Shown here: one piece after another, positions 51,941 through 64,000 of the stretch
How the letters are laid out: each line of letters begins with the position of its first letter
How positions within the stretch are numbered: the stretch's first letter is position 1
Assembly (NCBI GenBank): GCA_009746045.1
Contig: RPFO01001377.1
Coordinates: 1-64,000, forward strand
Direction: 5' to 3'
From: Mesostigma viride
Taxonomy: Eukaryota; Streptophyta; Mesostigmatophyceae; Mesostigmatales; Mesostigmataceae
Length of the DNA: 64,000 nucleotides
The notes under the pieces: model-generated
Told to the model about the DNA's origin: nothing
Databases searched by the model: none
What the model saw: only the letters and a program-made list of their open reading frames with translations
Translations under genes and position numbers: made by a program

Positions 51941-52580
51941 ATGCATGCCAGCCACCCCACACACCCACACACGCATGGCAGCCCCCCCCACACCCACGCA
52001 TGCATGCCAGCCACCCCCTAAACCCACACACGCGTGCCAGCCACCCCCCACACCCAGGGACGCATGCCAGCCCGCCCCGCCCCACATGCATGCATGGCAG
52101 CTCCCCCACACACCCTCGCATGCATGGCAGCCACCCCCAGAAACCCACGCATGCATTCCAGCCACCCCCCACATGCACGCATGCATTCCAGCCACCCCCA
52201 CACCCATGCACGCATGCCAGCCATCCCCCACATGCACGCATGCATGCCAGCCACCCCCCAAACCCAAGCATGCATGCCAGCCACCCCACACACCCACACA
52301 CGCATGGCAGCCCCCCCCACACCCACGCATGCATGCCAGCCATCCCCCACATGCACGCATGCATGCCAGCCACCCCCCAAACCCAAGCATGCATGCCAGC
52401 CACCCCACACACCCACACACGCATGGCAGCCCCCCCCCCACCCACGCATGCATGCCAGCCACCCCCTAAACCCACACACGCGTGCCAGCCACCCCCCACA
52501 CCCACGCACGCATGGCAGCCCCCCTACAAACCCACTTATTCATTCCAGCCACCCCCGTCACCAACGTACGCATGCCGTCC
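51941..52580 (-). repeat. Inverted copy of the minisatellite inside D2
   Basis: About 640 bp of the same repeat, here on the minus strand: the plus strand is C-rich (CATGCATGCCAGCCACCCC). The complement of its right end reads GGACGGCATGCGTACGTTGG, the A-type marker, so the source was an A-type array. It is the only inverted block in the window. Confidence 0.93.
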
Positions 52581-53022
52581 GTACAAGCCAAAGCCTGGGA
52601 GTGGCAGCCCATATCAAATGACATTCAATTGGCCTGAAACATGGTAGGCACACTGCAACACACTCCCAAAAACTACCTTTCAAGTTTCAGGTCAATCCGA
52701 TGTCATTTGATCGGTGGGCTGCACCACACCCACTTGGTTATTACCGGGTAGCAACTATGTTGGGGTGTGTTGTACAAACCAAAGCCTGGGAGTGGCAGCC
52801 CATATCAAATGACATTCAATTGGGCTGAAACTTGGTATGCACACTGCAACACACTCCCTAGAACTACCTTCCAAGTTTCAGGCCAATCCGATGCCATTTG
52901 ATGGGTGGGCTGCACCACACCCACTTTGTTACGTTATCAGCGAGCCCCTAATAATGTTGGGGTACGTGGTGTCAAAGTTTGAGGTCGATCCGATGTCATT
53001 TGATGGGTGGGCTGCAATAACA
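52581..53022 (+). repeat. Tandem foldback repeat, period 191 bp
   Basis: Copies start at 52581 and 52772; a third, shortened one ends at 53022. Each full copy has 28-bp arms, 52613-52640 with 52684-52711 and 52804-52831 with 52875-52902, 24 of 28 bases complementary in copy 1, separated by about 43 bp. Each could fold into a hairpin of about 100 bases. Confidence 0.85.
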
Positions 53023-53097
53023 CACAGCAACCATGCCCAGTACATCACGTTTACAAAAACATATGGTCATACCAGAGTAACGCCACAAGGAACTCAC

Positions 53098-53274
53098 AGT
53101 CAAATAAACGTTGTCGCAGAAGCCGTCGGGTGGCGACAGGACCAACCAATTCAGCACATCCCGTACGTAGGCCTGCTGCAACGAGACATCGCCCTGGTAA
53201 AGCCCGGCTTGCTCGACGTAATGATACGATTCTGGCCGCGGGTCCACACTGACAACCGTGCTCGCCTTCACGTC
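53098..53274 (-). CDS. Candidate exon of an unidentified gene
   Basis: On the minus strand a non-repetitive frame runs from about 53274 to 52996 without an ATG. It includes RPESYHYVEQAGLYQGD and AYVRDVLNWLVLSPPDGF. At 53097-53092 it meets GTGAGT, a possible splice donor, after which coding character weakens and the frame enters the foldback repeat. The opposite strand is also open (to 53355), so coding sense is uncertain. No family was recognised. Confidence 0.25.
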
Positions 53275-54050
53275 TCAGAAGGCACACGAACACAAATTCA
53301 CACGTCGTATTCCCAACAACGTCAACGCCATCGACCTGCAACACCTACGCGCTAAGCAATATCCTGACTCGCTAAAGTGGTCAATGCAGAATGCAGAAAT
53401 AAGGAAGAATCGAAACCTTTCCGTTGCCACTTACCTGCCCAACAAAGTATATTGATATCAGGTATAACGTCCACCTCCTCATTCTGAAAGCGGCGTTGAC
53501 CATCGATTACCTACGGCTAATGACAATCCTATCACAACAGCACAACTAGTGCGAGCCTGTCCAGTGTTTCCCGGCGTGAGCAATGTACATGGTTTCCTTA
53601 CGTCCCTCAACAATGCCGGGCATTCTGACGATGCCAACTATATTGCATCCATCGCCACGCACTCCCAAAACACCGCGCCCCAAATTCGCTGTTTCACAAC
53701 ACTCCAAAATTTTCCCACTGTCAACTGTCCTGTCACTGTCATACTGCCACGCGTCCCGTTCAGTCTCAACTCGTTTCGTAGCTCGACAATAAAATTTTTC
53801 AAGCGTTGTAGTAGTAGTACCTAGTAGTTGTGTCCCACGCCGCACAATAGAGCCACACAGCTGTGGAAAATACAAGCCAGTTTACTTGCATTCCTCACGG
53901 TGACCTTACGCGCGTCACTTGGCTCCCCTGGTCACATAATGCTCCTTTTTAAACCTTTCACCTATCACACTACCCTCAGTACCTCTTAACCTAACGATAT
54001 TCCTATTAGTCTAAATCGGTCTAAAATCGGATCTCGGTTCAGTAAACTAC
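53275..54050. other. Unique sequence in D2
   Basis: About 780 bp with no satellite module. Short frames exist on both strands (for example 53549-53824 plus) but none is convincing. AATAAAA occurs near 53786 and a GTAGTAGTAGTACCTAGTAG stretch at 53808-53827. Confidence 0.5.
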
Positions 54051-54470
54051 TAGGAAGTAGGCCGAACCGAAAATTTAACAAAAACTCCGTTCAGAAAAGT
54101 GTTCGAACTAAATTTTCATTCAGTCTGAACACTCGAAATTTTCCGTTCCGTCTGAACCCTTAGTAAATCAAGTAGGATGTTTTGTAGATTTAGATTCGGC
54201 AAACAACATCCCCCCCAGCCGTATATGCCCCCCGGCATTTCTCGCGCATTTTGCTGAATTCGGCTTCCGTTCAGAACACCTCAGACTCGATCTTACGCGG
54301 GTGTGACGGTGTTCAGGCGAGCGGTTACGGGCCGTAACTCGCGGCTCCGCAGGATTTCAGGCATGGCCCTCGGTCGTGGGGGTGCGATCAGGCCGTACGG
54401 TACGGCGCCCGCGGCGATGTCAGGTTGTTCGGGGTTCTCCTTTGCGCAACACGATCGTAGTTAAGTAGTT

Positions 54471-57400
54471 GACAAGTTGGGGGCCCCTTCGGGGCCCAGA
54501 CTTTTTGGCGCCTGAGCGGGCGATTGGCGCGTACACCCGCGGGGTGCGTCCTCGGGAACGCCGGCGCCACGCGGGGCGCGCAGTGCGAAGGGGCAGTGGC
54601 CGAGGGCGCCGAGGCGGGGGGGCCAGCGGGAGCCCGAAAATTTCGGTTTCGTACGGCCGTTTTTTAAGCGGAGCCCCCTGCTTTCCACAGTTTCGAGCCG
54701 TTTTTTTTCCATGCTCCCCGTCTGAACACGTTCAGGTCAGTCATCTCGCAAAAATTGGCACTGAAATTGCGTGGGAAGTAGGCCGAACCGAAAATCTAAC
54801 CCGCAAACCGTTCAAACTAGGGTTCGAACTAAATTTTCTGCACATTTCCCGTTCATTCTTAACAGTCGACATTTCCCGTTCAGTCTGAACACTTAGTAAA
54901 TGTAGTAGGATGTTTGGAGAGAGATCCTTCCCGTAGTAACAAGTTAATCAGCCGTATATGCCCCACGGCATTTCTCGCGCATTTTGCTGAATTCAGTTTC
55001 TGTTCAGAACACATCAGACTCGATCTTACGAGGGTGTGACGGCGTTCAGGCCGGCGGTTACGGGACGTAACTCGCGGCTCCGCAGGATTTCAGGGATGGC
55101 CTTCGATCGTGGGGGTGCGATCAGGCCGTACGGTACGGCGCCCGCGGCGGTGTCAGGATGTTCGGGGTTCTCCCTGCGCAACACGATCGTAGTTAAGTAG
55201 TTGACAAGTTGGGGGCCCCTTCGGGGCCCAGACTTTTTGGCGCCTGAGCGGGCGATTGGCGCGTACACCCGCGGGGTGCGTCCTCGGGAACGCCGGCGCC
55301 ACGCGGGGTGCGCAGTGCGAAGGGGCAGTGGCCAAGGGCGCCGAGGCGGGGGGGCCAGCGGGAGCCCAAAAATTTCGGCTTCGTACGGCCGTTTTTTAGG
55401 CGGAGCCTCCTGCTTTTCACAGTTTCGAGCCGTTTTTTTCCCACGCTCGCCGTCTGAACACGTTCAGGTCAGTAATCTCGCTAAAATTGGCACGGAAATG
55501 GCGTGGGAAGTAGGCCGAACCGAAAATTGAACCAAAAACCCGTTCAGAAAAGTGTTCGAACTCAATTTTCGTTCAGTCTGAACACTCAAAATTTCCCGTT
55601 CAGTCTGAACCCTTAGTATTTGTAGTAGGATGTTTGGAGAGAGATCCTTCCCGTAGTAACAAGTTAATCAGCCGTATATGCCCCACGGCATTTCTCGCGC
55701 ATTTTGCTGAATTCAGTTTCTGTTCAGAACACATCAGACTCGATCTTACGAGGGTGTGACGGCGTTCAGGCCGGCGGTTACGGGACGTAACTCGCGGCTC
55801 CGCAGGATTTCAGGGATGGCCTTCGATCGTGGGGGTGCGATCAGGCCGTACGGTACGGCGCCCGCGGCGGTGTCAGGATGTTCGGGGTTCTCCCTTGCGC
55901 AACACGATCGTAGTTAAGTAGTTGACAAGTTGGGGGCCCCTTCGGGGCCCAGACTTTTTGGCGCCTGAGCGGGCGATTGGCGCGTACACCCGCGGGGTGC
56001 GTCCTCGGGAACGCCGGCGCCACGCGGGGTGCGCAGTGCGAAGGGGCAGTGGCCAAGGGCGCCGAGGCGGGGGGGCCAGCGGGAGCCCAAAAATTTCGGC
56101 TTCGTACGGCCGTTTTTTAGGCGGAGCCTCCTGCTTTTCACAGTTTCGAGCCGTTTTTTTCCCACGCTCGCCGTCTGAACACGTTCAGGTCAGTAATCTC
56201 GCTAAAATTGGCACGGAAATGGCGTGGGAAGTAGGCCGAACCGAAAATTGAACCAAAAACCCGTTCAGAAAAGTGTTCGAACTCAATTTTCGTTCAGTCT
56301 GAACACTCAAAATTTCCCGTTCAGTCTGAACCCTTAGTATTTGTAGTAGGATGTTTGGATAGAGATGCTTCGTCATAAACTATTTTACCCTGCCGTATAT
56401 GCCCCCGCAATTTCTCGCGCATTTTGCTGAATTGAGCTGACGTCATTTTCTGTTCAGAACTCCTGAGACTCGATCTTAGGAGGGTGTGACGGCGTTCAGG
56501 CCGGCGGTTACGGGCTGTAACTCGCGGCTCCGCAGGATTTCAGGATTTGCCCTCGTTCGTGGGGTTGCGATCAGGCCGTACGGTACGGCGCCCGCGGCGA
56601 TGTCAGGATGTTCGGGGTTCTCCGTTGCGCAACACGATCGTAGTTAAGTAGTTGACAAGTTGGGGGCCCCTTCGGGGCCCAGACTTTTTGGCGCCTGAGC
56701 GGGCGATTGGCGCGTACACCCGCGGGGTGCGTCCTCGGGAACGCCGGCGCCACGCGGGGTGCGCAGTGCGAAGGGGCAGTGGCCAAGGGCGCCGAGGCGG
56801 GGGGGCCAGCGGGAGCCCAAAAATTTCGGCTTCGTACGGCCGTTTTTTAGGCGGAGCCTCCTGCTTTTCACAGTTTCGAGCCGTTTTTTTCCCACGCTCG
56901 CCGTCTGAACACGTTCAGGTCAGTAATCTCGCTAAAATTGGCACGGAAATGGCGTGGGAAGTAGGCCGAACCGAAAATTGAACCAAAAACCCGTTCAGAA
57001 AAGTGTTCGAACTCAATTTTCGTTCAGTCTGAACACTCAAAATTTCCCGTTCAGTCTGAACCCTTAGTATTTGTAGTAGGATGTTTGGAGAGAGATCCTT
57101 CCCGTAGTAACAAGTTAATCAGCCGTATATGCCCCACGGCATTTCTCGCGCATTTTGCTGAATTCAGTTTCTGTTCAGAACACATCAGACTCGATCTTAC
57201 GAGGGTGTGACGGCGTTCAGGCCGGCGGTTACGGGACGTAACTCGCGGCTCCGCAGGATTTCAGGATGGCCTTCGATCGTGGGGTGCGATCAGGCCGTAC
57301 GGTACGGCGCCCGCGGCGGTGTCAGGATGTTCGGGGTTCTCCCTTGCGCAACACGATCGTAGTTAAGTAGTTGACAAGTTGGGGGCCCCTTCGGGGCCCA

Positions 57401-60400
57401 GACTTTTTGGCGCCTGAGCGGGCGATTGGCGCGTACACCCGCGGGGTGCGTCCTCGGGAACGCCGGCGCCACGCGGGGTGCGCAGTGCGAAGGGGCAGTG
57501 GCCAAGGGCGCCGAGGCGGGGGGGCCAGCGGGAGCCCAAAAATTTCGGCTTCGTACGGCCGTTTTTTAGGCGGAGCCTCCTGCTTTTCACAGTTTCGAGC
57601 CGTTTTTTTCCCACGCTCGCCGTCTGAACACGTTCAGGTCAGTAATCTCGCTAAAATTGGCACGGAAATGGCGTGGGAAGTAGGCCGAACCGAAAATTGA
57701 ACCAAAAACCCGTTCAGAAAAGTGTTCGAACTCAATTTTCGTTCAGTCTGAACACTCAAAATTTCCCGTTCAGTCTGAACCCTTAGTATTTGTAGTAGGA
57801 TGTTTGGAGAGAGATCCTTCCCGTAGTAACAAGTTAATCAGCCGTATATGCCCCCGGCATTTCTCGCGCATTTTGCTGAATTCAGTTTCTGTTCAGAACA
57901 CATCAGACTCGATCTTACGAGGGTGTGACGGCGTTCAGGCCGGCGGTTACGGGACGTAACTCGCGGCTCCGCAGGATTTCAGGATGGCCTTCGATCGTGG
58001 GGGTGCGATCAGGCCGTACGGTACGGCGCCCGCGGCGGTGTCAGGATGTTCGGGGTTCTCCCTTGCGCAACACGATCGTAGTTAAGTAGTTGACAAGTTG
58101 GGGGCCCCTGCGGGGCCCAGACTTTTTGGCGCCTGAGCGGGCGATTGGCGCGTACACCCGCGGGATGCGTCCTCGGGAACGCCGGCGCCACGCGGGGTGC
58201 GCAGTGCGAAGGGGCAGTGGCCGAGGGCGCCGAGGCGGGGGGGCCAGCGGGAGCCCAAAAATTTCGGTTCCGTACGGCCGTTTTTGGGGCTGAGCCCCCT
58301 GCTTTTCACAGTTTCTAGCCGTTTTTTGCCACGCTCCCCGTCTGAACACGTTCAGTTGTGTCATCCCGCTAAAATTGGCACGAAAATTGCGTGGGAAGTA
58401 GGCCGAACCGAAAATTTAACCGACAAACCGTTCAAAATAGGGTTCGAACTAAATTTTCCGCACACTTCTCGTTCAGTCTGAACAGTCGAAATTTCCCGTT
58501 CAGTCTGAACCCTTAGTATTTCTAGTATTTTGTTTGGAGAGAGATCCTTCGTGTATAAACTCTTCCTCCCAGCCGTATATGCCCCCCGGCATTTCTTGCG
58601 CATTTTGCTGAATTCAGCTTCTGTTCAGAATAGGTAAGACTCGATCTTAGGAGGGTGTGACGGCGTTCAGACTAGCGGTTACGGGCCGTTACTCGCGGCT
58701 CCGCAGGATTTCAGGATTTGCCCTCGTTCGTGGGGGTGCGATCAGGCCGTACGGTACGGCGCCCGCGGCGATGTCAGGATGTTCGGGTTTCTCCCTTGCG
58801 CAACACGATCGTAGTTAAGTAGTTGACAAGTTGGGGGCCCCTTCGGGGCCCAGACTTTTTGGCGCCTGAGCGGGCGATTGGCGCGTACACCCGCGGGGTG
58901 CGTCCTCGGGAACGCCGGCGCCACGCGGGGTGCGCAGTGCGAAGGGGCAGTGGCCAAGGGCGCCGAGGCGGGGGGGCCAGCGGGAGCCCAAAAATTTCGG
59001 CTTCGTACGGCCGTTTTTTAGGCGGAGCCTCCTGCTTTTCACAGTTTCGAGCCGTTTTTTTCCCACGCTCGCCGTCTGAACACGTTCAGGTCAGTAATCT
59101 CGCTAAAATTGGCACGGAAATGGCGTGGGAAGTAGGCCGAACCGAAAATTGAACCAAAAACCCGTTCAGAAAAGTGTTCGAACTCAATTTTCGTTCAGTC
59201 TGAACACTCAAAATTTCCCGTTCAGTCTGAACACTTAGTAAATGTAGTAGGATGTTTGGAGAGAGATCCTTCCCGTAGTAACAAGTTAATCAGCCGTATA
59301 TGCCCCACGGCATTTCTCGCGCATTTTGCTGAATTCAGTTTCTGTTCAGAACACATCAGACTCGATCTTACGAGGGTGTGACGGCGTTCAGGCCGGCGGT
59401 TACGGGACGTAACTCGCGGCTCCGCAGGATTTCAGGGATGGCCTTCGATCGTGGGGGTGCGATCAGGCCGTACGGTACGGCGCCCGCGGCGGTGTCAGGA
59501 TGTTCGGGGTTCTCCCTTGCGCAACACGATCGTAGTTAAGTAGTTGACAAGTTGGGGGCCCCTTCGGGGCCCAGACTTTTTGGCGCCTGAGCGGGCGATT
59601 GGCGCGTACACCCGCGGGGTGCGTCCTCGGGAACGCCGGCGCCACGCGGGGTGCGCAGTGCGAAGGGGCAGTGGCCAAGGGCGCCGAGGCGGGGGGGCCA
59701 GCGGGAGCCCAAAAATTTCGGCTTCGTACGGCCGTTTTTTAGGCGGAGCCTCCTGCTTTTCACAGTTTCGAGCCGTTTTTTTCCCACGCTCGCCGTCTGA
59801 ACACGTTCAGGTCAGTAATCTCGCTAAAATTGGCACGGAAATGGCGTGGGAAGTAGGCCGAACCGAAAATTGAACCAAAAACCCGTTCAGAAAAGTGTTC
59901 GAACTCAATTTTCGTTCAGTCTGAACACTCAAAATTTCCCGTTCAGTCTGAACCCTTAGTATTTGTAGTAGGATGTTTGGATAGAGATGCTTCGTCATAA
60001 ACTATTTTACCCTGCCGTATATGCCCCCGGCATTTCTCGCGCATTTTGCTGAATTCAGTTTCTGTTCAGAACTCCTGAGACTCGATCTTAGGAGGGTGTG
60101 ACGGCGTTCAGGCCGGCGGTTACGGGCGTAACTCGCGGCTCCGCAGGATTTCAGGATTTGCCCGGGCGTGGGGTGCGATCAGGCCGTACGGTACGGCGCC
60201 CGCGGCGATGTCAGGATGTTCGGGGTTCTCCCTTGCGCAACACGATCGTAGTTAAGTAGTTGACAAGTTGGGGGCCCCTTCGGGGCCCAGACTTTTTGGC
60301 GCCTGAGCGGGCGATTGGCGCGTACACCCGCGGGGTGCGTCCTCGGGAACGCCGGCGCCACGCGGGGTGCGCAGTGCGAAGGGGCAGTGGCCAAGGGCGC

Positions 60401-63400
60401 CGAGGCGGGGGGGCCAGCGGGAGCCCAAAAATTTCGGCTTCGTACGGCCGTTTTTTAGGCGGAGCCTCCTGCTTTTCACAGTTTCGAGCCGTTTTTTTCC
60501 CACGCTCGCCGTCTGAACACGTTCAGGTCAGTAATCTCGCTAAAATTGGCACGGAAATGGCGTGGGAAGTAGGCCGAACCGAAAATTGAACCAAAAACCC
60601 GTTCAGAAAAGTGTTCGAACTCAATTTTCGTTCAGTCTGAACACTCAAAATTTCCCGTTCAGTCTGAACCCTTAGTATTTGTAGTAGGATGTTTGGATAG
60701 AGATGCTTCGTCATAAACTTTTACCCTGCCGTATATGCCCCCGGCATTTCTCGCGCATTTTGCTGAATTGAGCTGACGTCATTTTCTGTTCAGAACTCCT
60801 GAGACTCGATCTTAGGAGGGTGTGACGGCGTTCAGGCCGGCGGTTACGGGCTGTAACTCGCGGCTCCGCAGGATTTCAGGATTTGCCCTCGGCGTGGGGT
60901 GCGATCAGGCCGTACGGTACGGCGCCCGCGGCGATGTCAGGATGTTCGGGGTTCTCCCTTGCGCAACACGATCGTAGTTAAGTAGTTGACAAGTTGGGGG
61001 CCCCTTCGGGGCCCAGACTTTTTGGCGCCTGAGCGGGCGATTGGCGCGTACACCCGCGGGGTGCGTCCTCGGGAACGCCGGCGCCACGCGGGGTGCGCAG
61101 TGCGAAGGGGCAGTGGCCAAGGGCGCCGAGGCGGGGGGGCCAGCGGGAGCCCAAAAATTTCGGCTTCGTACGGCCGTTTTTTAGGCGGAGCCTCCTGCTT
61201 TTCACAGTTTCGAGCCGTTTTTTTCCCACGCTCGCCGTCTGAACACGTTCAGGTCAGTAATCTCGCTAAAATTGGCACGGAAATGGCGTGGGAAGTAGGC
61301 CGAACCGAAAATTGAACCAAAAACCCGTTCAGAAAAGTGTTCGAACTCAATTTTCGTTCAGTCTGAACACTCAAAATTTCCCGTTCAGTCTGAACACTTA
61401 GTAAATGTAGTAGGATGTTTGGAGAGAGATCCTTCCCGTAGTAACAAGTTAATCAGCCGTATATGCCCCACGGCATTTCTCGCGCATTTTGCTGAATTCA
61501 GTTTCTGTTCAGAACACATCAGACTCGATCTTACGAGGGTGTGACGGCGTTCAGGCCGGCGGTTACGGGACGTAACTCGCGGCTCCGCAGGATTTCAGGG
61601 ATGGCCTTCGATCGTGGGGGTGCGATCAGGCCGTACGGTACGGCGCCCGCGGCGGTGTCAGGATGTTCGGGGTTCTCCCTTGCGCAACACGATCGTAGTT
61701 AAGTAGTTGACAAGTTGGGGGCCCCTTCGGGGCCCAGACTTTTTGGCGCCTGAGCGGGCGATTGGCGCGTACACCCGCGGGGTGCGTCCTCGGGAACGCC
61801 GGCGCCACGCGGGGCGCGCAGTGCGAAGGGGCAGTGGCCGAGGGCGCCGAGGCGGGGGGGCCAGCGGGAGCCCAAAAATTTCGGTTCGTACGGCCGTTTT
61901 TTAAGCGGAGCCCCCTGCTTTCACAGTTTCGAGCCGTTTTTTTTCCATGCTCCCCGTCTGAACACGTTCAGGTCAGTCATCTCGCAAAAATTGGCACGAA
62001 ATTGCGTGGGAAGTAGGCCGAACCGAATATTCAACCAAAAACCGTTCAGAAATGTGTTCGAACTCAATATTCGTTCAGTCTGAACACTTGAAATTTCCCG
62101 TTCAGTCTGAACCCTTAGTATTTGTAGTAGGATGTTTGCTTCGGCAACAAACTCTTTCCCTGCCGTATATGCCCCCGGCATTTCTCGCGCATTTTGCTGA
62201 ATTCGGCTTCCGTTCAGAACTGCTGACAGTCGATCTTAGGAGGGTGTGACGGCGTTCAGGCCGGCGGTTACGGGCCGTAACTCGCGGCTCCGCAGGATTT
62301 CAGGATTTGCCCTCGGCGTGGGGTGCGATCAGGCCGTACGGTACGGCGCCCGCGGCGATGTCAGGATGTTCGGGGTTCTCCCTTGCGCAACACGATCGTA
62401 GTTAAGTAGTTGACAAGTTGGGGGCCCCTGCGGGGCCCAGACTTTTTGGCGCCTGAGCGGGCGATTGGCGCGTACACCCGCGGGATGCGTCCTCGGGAAC
62501 GCCGGCGCCACGCGGGGTGCGCAGTGCGAAGGGGCAGTGGCCGAGGGCGCCGAGGCGGGGGGGCCAGCGGGAGCCCAAAAATTTCGGTTCCGTACGGCCG
62601 TTTTTGGGGCTGAGCCCCCTGCTTTTCACAGTTTCTAGCCGTTTTTTGCCACGCTCCCCGTCTGAACACGTTCAGTTGTGTCATCCCGCTAAAATTGGCA
62701 CGAAAATTGCGTGGGAAGTAGGCCGAACCGAAAATTTAACCGACAAACCGTTCAAAATAGGGTTCGAACTAAATTTTCCGCACACTTCTCGTTCAGTCTG
62801 AACAGTCGAAATTTCCCGTTCAGTCTGAACCCTTAGTATTTCTAGTATTTTGTTTGGAGAGAGATCCTTCGTGTATAAACTCTTCCTCCCAGCCGTATAT
62901 GCCCCCCGGCATTTCTTGCGCATTTTGCTGAATTCAGCTTCTGTTCAGAATAGGTAAGACTCGATCTTAGGAGGGTGTGACGGCGTTCAGACTAGCGGTT
63001 ACGGGCCGTTACTCGCGGCTCCGCAGGATTTCAGGATTTGCCCTCGTTCGTGGGGGTGCGATCAGGCCGTACGGTACGGCGCCCGCGGCGATGTCAGGAT
63101 GTTCGGGTTTCTCCCTTGCGCAACACGATCGTAGTTAAGTAGTTGACAAGTTGGGGGCCCCTTCGGGGCCCAGACTTTTTGGCGCCTGAGCGGGCGATTG
63201 GCGCGTACACCCGCGGGGTGCGTCCTCGGGAACGCCGGCGCCACGCGGGGTGCGCAGTGCGAAGGGGCAGTGGCCAAGGGCGCCGAGGCGGGGGGGCCAG
63301 CGGGAGCCCAAAAATTTCGGCTTCGTACGGCCGTTTTTTAGGCGGAGCCTCCTGCTTTTCACAGTTTCGAGCCGTTTTTTTCCCACGCTCGCCGTCTGAA

Positions 63401-64000
63401 CACGTTCAGGTCAGTAATCTCGCTAAAATTGGCACGAAATGGCGTGGGAAGTAGGCCGAACCGAAAATTGAACCAAAAACCCGTTCAGAAAAGTGTTCGA
63501 ACTCAATTTTCGTTCAGTCTGAACACTCAAAATTTCCCGTTCAGTCTGAACACTTAGTATGTAGTAGGATGTTTGGAGAGAGATCCTTCCCGTAGTAACA
63601 AGTTAATCAGCCGTATATGCCCCACGGCATTTCTCGCGCATTTTGCTGAATTCAGTTTCTGTTCAGAACACATCAGACTCGATCTTACGAGGGTGTGACG
63701 GCGTTCAGGCCGGCGGTTACGGGACGTAACTCGCGGCTCCGCAGGATTTCAGGATGGCCTTCGATCGTGGGGGTGCGATCAGGCCGTACGGTACGGCGCC
63801 CGCGGCGATGTCAGGATGTTCGGGTTCTCCCTTGCGCAACACGATCGTAGTTAAGTAGTTGACAAGTTGGGGGCCCCTGCGGGGCCCAGACTTTTTGGCG
63901 CCTGAGCGGGCGATTGGCGCGTACACCCGCGGGATGCGTCCTCGGGAACGCCGGCGCCACGCGGGGTGCGCAGTGCGAAGGGGCAGTGGCCGAGGGCGCC
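54471..64000 (+). repeat. Fourteen short C units (C6-C19, last one partial)
   Basis: Unit starts: 54471, 55203, 55924, 56654, 57373, 58092, 58825, 59546, 60262, 60988, 61709, 62412, 63145, 63861. Lengths are 703-733 bp. The opening hairpin lies 10-26 bases after each start and is followed by AGACTTTTTGG. C11, C17 and C19 (58092, 62412, 63861) share the C3 subtype: loop TGC and GGGATGCG. C8, C13 and C14 share an alternative tail (ATAGAGATGCTTCGTCATAA). The tract therefore consists of subtypes in partly repeated order. Confidence 0.93.

Noticed and set aside
55201-55530. A 109-residue frame repeated in most short C units and an opposite 83-residue frame
   Set aside because: Identity follows from recent duplication of the DNA. 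The frame is disrupted or shortened in subtype C3/C11/C17 and in C16 and C18, and the opposite strand is equally open, as expected in GC-rich sequence.
54471-64000. CRISPR array
   Set aside because: Repeats are about 720 bp with no short repeat-spacer pattern and no cas genes.

Overview
This window looks like nuclear DNA of a eukaryote, taken from a repeat-rich block such as subtelomeric, pericentromeric or other heterochromatin. Apart from the left edge (1-267) and about 1.5 kb near 52.6-54.05 kb, all of it is satellite DNA. No rRNA, tRNA, CRISPR array, bacterial-type operon, reverse transcriptase, integrase or transposase is recognisable. Eukaryotic signs are TATA boxes about 30 bases upstream of a conserved start-like sequence, a possible GTGAGT splice donor, simple and higher-order tandem repeats, and remnants of spaced coding sequence. 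The clade cannot be fixed from the sequence; a fungus or an alga would fit, but that is a guess.

Layout. Positions 1-210 (minus) hold the start of a clean protein-coding frame that runs off the window. The array begins at 268 and continues to the right edge as about 30 head-to-tail units in one orientation. There are ten units of 3.7-4.9 kb in two families: B1 (268-4406), A1-A6 (4407-29507) and B2-B4 (29508-41992). Then comes family C: one 721-bp unit (41993-42713), a 4.68-kb long unit D1 (42714-47396), three short units (47397-49568), a 4.90-kb chimeric long unit D2 (49569-54470), and thirteen complete short units plus one partial (54471-64000).

Unit anatomy for A, B and D: a GC-rich head opening with a strong inverted repeat; an AT-rich spacer; a G-rich 27-30 bp minisatellite (A, B) or a C-rich block with GGCT tetranucleotides (D); a C-rich block (A); a decayed coding-like module; a TATA promoter; a tail rich in GTTCAG/CTGAAC hexamers; the anchor GACTCGATCT; a family-specific GC block; and the end motif ATCGTAGTTACTAG. 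Short C units carry only head and tail.

The three families share anchors and order, but their GC-rich blocks look unrelated. Every change of family, and the left edge of the array, falls at the same GAC junction, so that point appears to be the true end of an element. D1 is the least decayed long unit: it keeps a 132-residue frame, a TATA promoter and a short signal-peptide-like reading frame. Its two 142-144 bp direct repeats would, if recombined, leave a unit of about 709 bp, close to the 703-733 bp short units. The best reading is an undescribed, modular, probably non-autonomous element family that has amplified in tandem.
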